From: a bacterium
Lineage (GTDB): Bacteria > Verrucomicrobiota > Verrucomicrobiae > Opitutales > Opitutaceae
DNA: 19,491 nt
Reading direction: 5' to 3'
Assembly (NCBI GenBank): GCA_021780625.1
Contig: JAJXYI010000430.1
Span: 1 to 19,491 of the forward strand
Shown here: positions 15,013 to 19,491 of the stretch, piece after piece
How positions within the stretch are numbered: position 1 is the stretch's first letter
Layout of the letters: every line of letters begins with the position of its first letter
Translations under genes and position numbers: made by a program
Notes under the pieces: model-generated
The model's database searches: none
Told to the model about the DNA's origin: nothing
What the model saw: only the letters and a program-made list of their open reading frames with translations

Positions 15013-16008
15013 TCAGGCCTCGTCCCCGTAGCCGTTCGGATGGCCCGAGTGCCAGCGCCAGGCGGTGGCGATGATGGACTCGGCGTCGGGGAACTTCACC
15101 TTCCACCCCAGCTCGCGCTGGACTTTGGACGAGTCGGCGTACAACGCGGCGGGGTCGCCAGCTCGGCGCGGCGACTCGATGACCGGGATCTTGCGCCCGG
15201 TGATCTTCTCCACGGCCCGGATGATTTCGCGCACGGAGAAAGGTTTTCCCGTACCGAGGTTGTAGAAATAGCGCTGACCGGGTTCGCCGAGCTTCGGAAA
15301 CACGGCGATGTGGGCGCGGCTCAGGTCGTCGACGTGCACGTAGTCGCGCAGACAGGTGCCATCGGGTGTGGGGTAGTCCGTTCCGAAAATCTGCAGATTG
15401 GGGCGTTTGCCCACGGCTGCGTCGATGGCCAGGGGAATCAGGTGAGTCTCGGGATTGTGATCCTCGCCGATGGCGCCGTCTTCCGATGCGCCGGCGGCGT
15501 TGAAGTACCGGAAGGCGGCGAAACTCAGGCCGTGGGCGGTCGCCAGAGCCTTGAGCACGTTTTCGACATCGAGCTTCGTCTGGCCATACGGATTGATCGG
15601 CGCCTGCGGCAGGTCTTCCGTCATGGGGAGGTGGTCAGGGCTGCCGTAAGTGGCGCAAGTGGAGGAAAAGACGAACTTCTTTACACCCACCTCCAGCATG
15701 GCGCCCAGCAGTCGGAGCGTGGCGGAGACGTTGTTCTCGTAATACTTGAGCGGCGCGGTGACCGACTCACCGACATAACAGTAGGCGGCGAAGTGCATCA
15801 CCATCTCGATGGACTCCTTGCGCAGGATGGTCTTGAGCGTTTCCGCGTCTCCGAGATTGGCCGCGTAAAAGGGCAGTTCTGTGGGCACGGCCCGACGGTG
15901 TCCATACACCAAGTTGTCGAGCACCACGGGACGGTGCCCGGCGGCGATCAGTTGGCGGACGCAATGGCTGCCGATATACCCGGCGCCTCCGACGACAAGG
16001 ACGTTCAT
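15013..16008 (-). CDS. galE: UDP-glucose 4-epimerase
   Basis: GalE interconverts UDP-glucose and UDP-galactose using bound NAD, supplying galactose for glycans or feeding galactose into glycolysis. The 331-residue protein has the Rossmann motif GGAGYIG (7-13), the SDR active-site tyrosine and lysine in YGQTK (Tyr141, Lys145) and SSTCATYG (Thr117 at the catalytic Ser/Thr site). RYFNAAGA and the GalE signature DGTCLRDYVHVDDL follow. Length is typical. The start at 16008 (MNVLVVGG) is fixed by the beta-strand before the Rossmann loop; a longer open frame on the same strand runs into the ketosynthase gene and is rejected. It is divergent from the ketosynthase gene across 63 bp, so both promoters are packed there, and convergent with the epimerase gene. 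Confidence 0.95.
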   Translation of the reverse strand: MNVLVVGGAGYIGSHCVRQLIAAGHRPVVLDNLVYGHRRAVPTELPFYAANLGDAETLKTILRKESIEMVMHFAAYCYVGESVTAPLKYYENNVSATLRLLGAMLEVGVKKFVFSSTCATYGSPDHLPMTEDLPQAPINPYGQTKLDVENVLKALATAHGLSFAAFRYFNAAGASEDGAIGEDHNPETHLIPLAIDAAVGKRPNLQIFGTDYPTPDGTCLRDYVHVDDLSRAHIAVFPKLGEPGQRYFYNLGTGKPFSVREIIRAVEKITGRKIPVIESPRRAGDPAALYADSSKVQRELGWKVKFPDAESIIATAWRWHSGHPNGYGDEA

Positions 16009-16071
16009 AGGGGAAAGGAATAGCCTTGTATTGCGTTCTGCCCGGCCTTGGCTAGCGCTTTTTCCTTTTCC
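16009..16071. promoter_or_regulatory. 63-bp bidirectional promoter region for galE and the ketosynthase
   Basis: Two divergent genes share only 63 bp, so their promoters must overlap each other or extend into coding DNA. The sequence ends in a pyrimidine-rich tract (CTTTTTCCTTTTCC) just before the ketosynthase ATG. No Shine-Dalgarno is seen for either gene and no clear -10/-35 pair was found. Confidence 0.35.
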
Positions 16072-17319
16072 ATGCGCGACTCGTCCTCCCGGATCGTCAT
16101 CACAGGCGTCGGCCTGACCGCCCCCAACGGCAATTCCCTGTCGGAGTTCCGCGCCAACCTGCTCGCTGGCGTCGCGCACATCAGCGAGATCGACGTCCGC
16201 TACATGGGGAAGCTGCCGGCGGGTGTCTGCAATTTCGACCCGTTGAAGTATCAGAAACGCAAAGATATCCGGGTCGGCACGCGCGCAGGCTCGATCGGCG
16301 TCTACTGCGCCCGCGAGGCGCTGGCGGACGCAGGGGTGGCTCCCGAGGCGCTGAAGAAGGATCGCACCGGCGTGTACATCGGCATCACCGAGCACGGCAA
16401 CGTCGAGACAGAGAACGAGATCTACAATATTTCTCAGTTCAAATACGATACCAAGTTCTGGAATCACTACCACAACCCGCGCACGGTCGCCAACAACCCT
16501 GCGGGTGAGGTATCGTTGCATCTCGGCTCCACGGGCCCCGCCTACACGTTGGGCGCCGCCTGCGCAGCGGGTAACGTCGGCTTGATCCACGCCAGCCAGA
16601 TGCTCCGCCTGGGTGAGGTCGATTTCGCGATCTGCGGCGGCGTGAGCGAAAGCGTCCGCACCTTCGGCATTTTCGCCGGCTTCAAGTCCCAGAACGCCCT
16701 CGGAAGTCATCCGACCGACATCAACAAGAGCTCCCGCCCCTTCGATGTGTCGCGCAATGGCATCGTGATTTCGGAGGGCGGCTGCTTTTACACCCTGGAG
16801 CGGCTCGAGGATGCGCTGGCTCGTGGCGCGAAGATTTACGCCGAAATTTCCGGTTATTGCATCAACAGCGACGCCACCGACTACGTGCTGCCCAATCCCG
16901 AGCGACAGGTCGAGTGTGTGCGCGCCGCGATCGCCAAGGCGGGACTCCAGCCTCGCGATATCCACATCGTAAACTCCCACGCGACCGCCACCCCCATGGG
17001 CGACATCCAGGAATGTGAAGCCCTGCGAGCCGTCTTCGGCGACGACTGCACGGAAACGTCGATCAACAACACCAAGAGCTATATCGGTCACTGCATGGGC
17101 GCGGCCGGGGCCTTGGAGCTCGCAGGCAACCTGCCGTCGTTCGACGATCTGACGGTTCATCCGACCATCAATATCGACCAGCTCGACCCCAAGTGCGCGC
17201 TGCCCAATCTTGTCATCAACACGCCCAGGAAAGTTGCCAAGGTTGACACAATCCTGAACAACTCCTTTGGAATGTTGGGAATCAACTCGACTCTGATCGT
17301 AAAACGTTACTTCGCCTAA
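16072..17319 (+). CDS. Beta-ketoacyl-ACP synthase (FabF-like ketosynthase)
   Basis: A 415-residue condensing enzyme that would extend an acyl chain on an acyl carrier protein by decarboxylative condensation, normally with malonyl-ACP. All three active residues are present: Cys164 in LGAACAAGN, His303 in NSHATATPMGD and His340 in KSYIGHCMG. The start is the ATG at 16072 (MRDSSSRIVITGVGLTAPNG); a TTG at 16048 would add eight residues. The sequence is clearly of the FabF/KS-alpha class but differs from housekeeping FabF around the Cys (ACAAGN rather than ACATG/S) and has a distinctive EHGNVETENEIYNISQF insert-like segment near residue 105. The acyl carrier gene follows by 22 bp. This pairing without other fab genes points to a specialised rather than bulk fatty acid role. 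Confidence 0.9.
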   Translation: MRDSSSRIVITGVGLTAPNGNSLSEFRANLLAGVAHISEIDVRYMGKLPAGVCNFDPLKYQKRKDIRVGTRAGSIGVYCAREALADAGVAPEALKKDRTGVYIGITEHGNVETENEIYNISQFKYDTKFWNHYHNPRTVANNPAGEVSLHLGSTGPAYTLGAACAAGNVGLIHASQMLRLGEVDFAICGGVSESVRTFGIFAGFKSQNALGSHPTDINKSSRPFDVSRNGIVISEGGCFYTLERLEDALARGAKIYAEISGYCINSDATDYVLPNPERQVECVRAAIAKAGLQPRDIHIVNSHATATPMGDIQECEALRAVFGDDCTETSINNTKSYIGHCMGAAGALELAGNLPSFDDLTVHPTINIDQLDPKCALPNLVINTPRKVAKVDTILNNSFGMLGINSTLIVKRYFA

Positions 17320-17341
17320 TCCACCGACTGCCGTAAGACCT

Positions 17342-17599
17342 ATGACCAAAGACGAATGCAAGAAGCTCGTCCTCGACATCATCGCGGACATTGCCCCCGA
17401 TGAAGATTTGTCGAATGTGAAGCCAGACGTTCGTCTGCGCGATCAGCTCCAGCTGGATAGCATGGACTTCCTCGATATCGTGATGGAGCTGCGCAAGCGC
17501 CACGGCATCGAGGTGCCCGAAGCCGACTACCTGAAGCTCGCCTCGCTCGACAGTTCGGCCGAATACCTCGTGCCGAAGTTCGCCGCGCTCGGCAAGTGA
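17342..17599 (+). CDS. Acyl carrier protein
   Basis: An 85-residue acidic helical protein with the phosphopantetheine attachment motif LDSMDFLD; Ser40 is the expected modification site. It would carry the growing acyl chain as a thioester for the ketosynthase encoded 22 bp upstream, with which it very likely forms an operon. The motif differs slightly from the housekeeping AcpP pattern (DSLDxVE), which fits a dedicated carrier. The protein is more Arg/Lys-rich around helix II than typical AcpP. The gene ends 40 bp before an intrinsic terminator. Confidence 0.92.
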   Translation: MTKDECKKLVLDIIADIAPDEDLSNVKPDVRLRDQLQLDSMDFLDIVMELRKRHGIEVPEADYLKLASLDSSAEYLVPKFAALGK

Positions 17600-17639
17600 G
17601 CGCCTGCAGGCGGAAGGCCGCCGCGCGCTTGAGGTCTGA

Positions 17640-17674
17640 GGGCTTTCCGTACTCCGGGAGGCCCTTGTTTTTTT
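17640..17674 (+). terminator. Intrinsic terminator after the acyl carrier protein gene
   Basis: GGGCTTTCC (17640-17648) pairs with GGGAGGCCC (17656-17664), nine base pairs including two G-U wobbles, around a 7-nt loop. It is followed at once by TTGTTTTTTT (17665-17674). This separates the ketosynthase-carrier pair from the downstream FAD oxidoreductase, which therefore needs its own promoter in the following 94 bp or partial readthrough. Confidence 0.85.
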
Positions 17675-17768
17675 CCGAACCGCCCATGTTCGACGTTCAT
17701 ACTCGATCTCCCGTGACTTCGACATTTGCCGCCTGCCCCAGCGGACGTCGGTTGCATTTTTCCGCGCG

Positions 17769-19163
17769 ATGAGTGCCGAGAGCCCTCAGCCCTGGGATGT
17801 TGTCATCATTGGCGGAGGCCTTTCGGGCCTGGCTGCAGGCATCCGCTGTGCGCAGTTTTTCAAGCGTGTCGTGATCGTCGAGGCGCACAGCAAGCTGGGC
17901 GGACTCAATTCCTACTACCACAAGCTCGACCGCCGGCATCTTTTCAGCAACGGCCTGCACACCGTCACCAATTTTCGGCCCACCAGCCGCCGCTGGGGCC
18001 GCGATCTGGTGATGCGCAATCTCGGGATGAGCTGGGACGAGTTTGAAATCCGCCCGCCGCGTTACCCGTCGCGCATCTCGCTTCCCGGAGTGACCCTGGC
18101 ATTCGACAACGATCCGCGCGTGCTCGAGGAGTCGGTGGCTGCGCGCTTTCCGTCGGAGATCGACGGGTTTCGGCGGTTGTGCGCCGTGGTCGAGAAGGAA
18201 AGCGTGGTGCTTCAGGCGAGCCACGCCGACTGCTTTGAATTTCTGCGCTCCTTTATTGCCTCGCCCGAGCTCGTCGCCGCGCTCGCGCTGCCCATCCTCT
18301 GCTACGGAGCGCATCAGGAGGGCACCATCGATTCTCGCCTGTTTTCCATACTCTTTCGCTCGCTCCTGATCGAGGGCTGCGGGAGTCCCGTCGACATCAA
18401 GTCGATGCTCGACCGGCTGCAGACTCGCTTCAGGTCGCTCGGCGGCGAACTGCTCACGCGCTCGCCGATCGCGTCGTTGACCGTGGATGGGGGGCGAGTC
18501 CGGGCGGCCACGCTTGCGGATGGACGGGTGATCGAAGGCGTGCGCTTCCTGTCTTCGGCGGGGCTCTCGGAGACGGGAAAACTCTGTGGATCGCAATGGG
18601 GAAAGCCGGGCACGATCTCGGTGTTTCAATGGATCGGCGCCTATGATCGGCCGCTCGAGCAGTTCGGCATTCGTGACACCCTTCATTTTGCCGCGAGCCG
18701 CGTCGACTACACCTGGCGAATTCCGGGCGACCGGGTTTTCAGCGACCTGATCACGTATTCGGCGAACGACAATTATGCGTTTCCGCAGCCGGGACATGCT
18801 CATTTCAAGATCTCGTGCTTTTCCCATGCGAGCGAATGGAGCCTTGCTGATCGCGATGCCTACGCTGCGCAGAAACGCCGCTACGCCGACGAGCTGCTGC
18901 GGATCACCTACGGGTATTATCCCGAGCTCTCGCAGGCCCGGCCGCTCGTCGAGGATTTGTTCTCGCCGCTGACCGTTGAGCGTTACACCCACCATCCGGG
19001 TGGCACGATCTACGGCGGCGCGGAGAAAACATGGGATGGACGCACCGCGCTGCAAAATCTCTTCATCATCGGCAACGACCAAGGGGGCGTCGGGATCATG
19101 GGCGCCATGACCAGCGGCGTGCTCGTATCCAATCTTCAGGTGATTCTCTCGAAGGCCGGATGA
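17769..19163 (+). CDS. CrtI/phytoene-desaturase-like FAD-dependent oxidoreductase
   Basis: A 464-residue flavoprotein of the amine-oxidase/CrtI superfamily. The N-terminus has the dinucleotide-binding loop VVIIGGGLSGLAAG (Gly15-Gly20) and an acidic ribose-binding segment VEAHSKLGGLNSYYH, the usual CrtI-type layout with the G-G following. The C-terminus closes the FAD site with LFIIGNDQGGVGIMGAMTSG. Relatives desaturate or isomerise long isoprenoid or acyl chains, but the substrate cannot be read from sequence, and no phytoene or squalene synthase is nearby. Its position after the ketosynthase and acyl carrier protein suggests action on an acyl or polyene product (inference). It lies behind a terminator, so it is probably separately transcribed. 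The frame agrees with an ATG at 17769; no Shine-Dalgarno is seen. Confidence 0.87.
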   Translation: MSAESPQPWDVVIIGGGLSGLAAGIRCAQFFKRVVIVEAHSKLGGLNSYYHKLDRRHLFSNGLHTVTNFRPTSRRWGRDLVMRNLGMSWDEFEIRPPRYPSRISLPGVTLAFDNDPRVLEESVAARFPSEIDGFRRLCAVVEKESVVLQASHADCFEFLRSFIASPELVAALALPILCYGAHQEGTIDSRLFSILFRSLLIEGCGSPVDIKSMLDRLQTRFRSLGGELLTRSPIASLTVDGGRVRAATLADGRVIEGVRFLSSAGLSETGKLCGSQWGKPGTISVFQWIGAYDRPLEQFGIRDTLHFAASRVDYTWRIPGDRVFSDLITYSANDNYAFPQPGHAHFKISCFSHASEWSLADRDAYAAQKRRYADELLRITYGYYPELSQARPLVEDLFSPLTVERYTHHPGGTIYGGAEKTWDGRTALQNLFIIGNDQGGVGIMGAMTSGVLVSNLQVILSKAG

Positions 19164-19217
19164 GACGGTTGGAGGACCGGGGACGGGATGGGAACGGCTC
19201 GGGCGGGACCCGGGATC

Positions 19218-19491
19218 TCAGTTGCCATCCGAGACTAGGTAGGCCTCGACGAGCGCGTTGCCTGAGCCTCCGTCGGATCCCTTGATTTCGGCCGTGTACA
19301 ACCCGGCGGGGAGTGTGACCAGCAGCGCAGAGTCGTCCGGAGTCGTGAGCGGAAACTCCCCCACGGCGGCGGCAGCCTGGGCGATCAGCGTGGCTTGCGT
19401 CGCATCCGACTCCCAGCCGGTGTTGGTAGCGATCACTGTGCCGCTGCGGTCGTAAAGCGTGATGCTCGGCTTGGCGATGGTGTTGGTCACG
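19218..19491 (-). CDS. C-terminus of a secreted/surface-type beta-rich protein (partial)
   Basis: The minus-strand frame is open from the window edge to a TGA at 19218-19220 and encodes at least 90 residues. The segment SITLYDRSGTVIATNTGW, then a helix-like Ala-rich stretch (LIAQAAAAVGEFPL), then ALLVTLPAGLYTAEIKG and GNALVEAYLV reads as a beta-sandwich repeat. I associate this domain type with large exported proteins of Opitutus-like Verrucomicrobiota. The GTG at 19490 is most likely an internal Val rather than a start. The rest of the gene lies to the right. It converges on the FAD oxidoreductase with a 54-bp gap. Confidence 0.7.
   Translation of the reverse strand, partial: VTNTIAKPSITLYDRSGTVIATNTGWESDATQATLIAQAAAAVGEFPLTTPDDSALLVTLPAGLYTAEIKGSDGGSGNALVEAYLVSDGN

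Noticed and set aside
15013..17391. Very long minus-strand frame including galE and extending across the ketosynthase
   Set aside because: GalE begins at its Rossmann strand at 16008; the upstream part is antisense to an intact ketosynthase and carries no motif, so a fusion is not credible.
17697..19082. 461-codon open frame antisense to the FAD oxidoreductase
   Set aside because: It mirrors the coding frame of a well supported flavoprotein, is rich in Arg/Ala/Gly typical of antisense frames in GC-rich DNA, and shows no family motif.
1..19491. CRISPR arrays, tRNAs, rRNAs, insertion sequences, phage genes
   Set aside because: No direct-repeat array, cloverleaf, transposase or integrase was recognised by reading both strands.

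Overview
This is a GC-rich bacterial window with ordinary chromosomal coding density. It encodes a housekeeping set (CvfB-like S1 protein, YifB/ComM, dephospho-CoA kinase, Rho, folate genes pabB and pabC, GalE) mixed with secreted carbohydrate-active proteins (SGNH hydrolase, GH13 amylase-family enzyme, AGE/cellobiose 2-epimerase family protein). It also holds a small ketosynthase/acyl-carrier-protein/CrtI-like locus. The Rho has a very long disordered N-terminus. The truncated protein at the right edge ends in a beta-rich domain with the pattern LPAGLYTAEIKG...GNALVEAYLV, which I associate with large surface proteins of Opitutus-type Verrucomicrobiota. My best guess is a member of Verrucomicrobiota (Opitutales/Opitutaceae-like). 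That is inference from gene character; no rRNA marker is present.

Layout from left to right. Positions 1-60 are the last codons of an Arg/Gly-rich protein, followed by a textbook UUCG-loop terminator. Positions 290-3464 hold cvfB (-), a Tat-signal Cys-rich protein (+) and a secreted SGNH hydrolase (-). Positions 3815-5930 hold a small membrane protein and yifB (+). A 585-bp gene-poor gap precedes a tight coaE-rho pair (6516-9146, +) that ends in an intrinsic terminator. An exported GH13 enzyme (9296-11014, -) is divergent from pabB-pabC (11265-13551, +), which are followed by an exported epimerase-family protein (13625-14953, +). galE (-) converges on the epimerase gene and is divergent, across only 63 bp, from a ketosynthase and acyl carrier protein pair (16072-17599, +). 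That pair ends in a terminator, then a CrtI/phytoene-desaturase-like FAD oxidoreductase follows (17769-19163, +). The window closes with the C-terminus of a surface-type protein on the minus strand.

How the genes fit together. pabB and pabC would make 4-aminobenzoate for folate; the glutaminase subunit PabA is not in the window. coaE and rho look like one transcription unit by spacing only. The exported amylase-family enzyme and epimerase suggest oligosaccharide processing outside the cytoplasm. The ketosynthase, acyl carrier protein and FAD oxidoreductase form the most intriguing group. They have the parts for building and desaturating an acyl chain, yet lack a ketoreductase, dehydratase, acyltransferase or thioesterase nearby, so the product is unknown.

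Most start codons here lack a clear Shine-Dalgarno sequence, so several start choices rest on domain boundaries and signal peptides. No CRISPR array, tRNA, rRNA, insertion sequence or phage gene was recognised.
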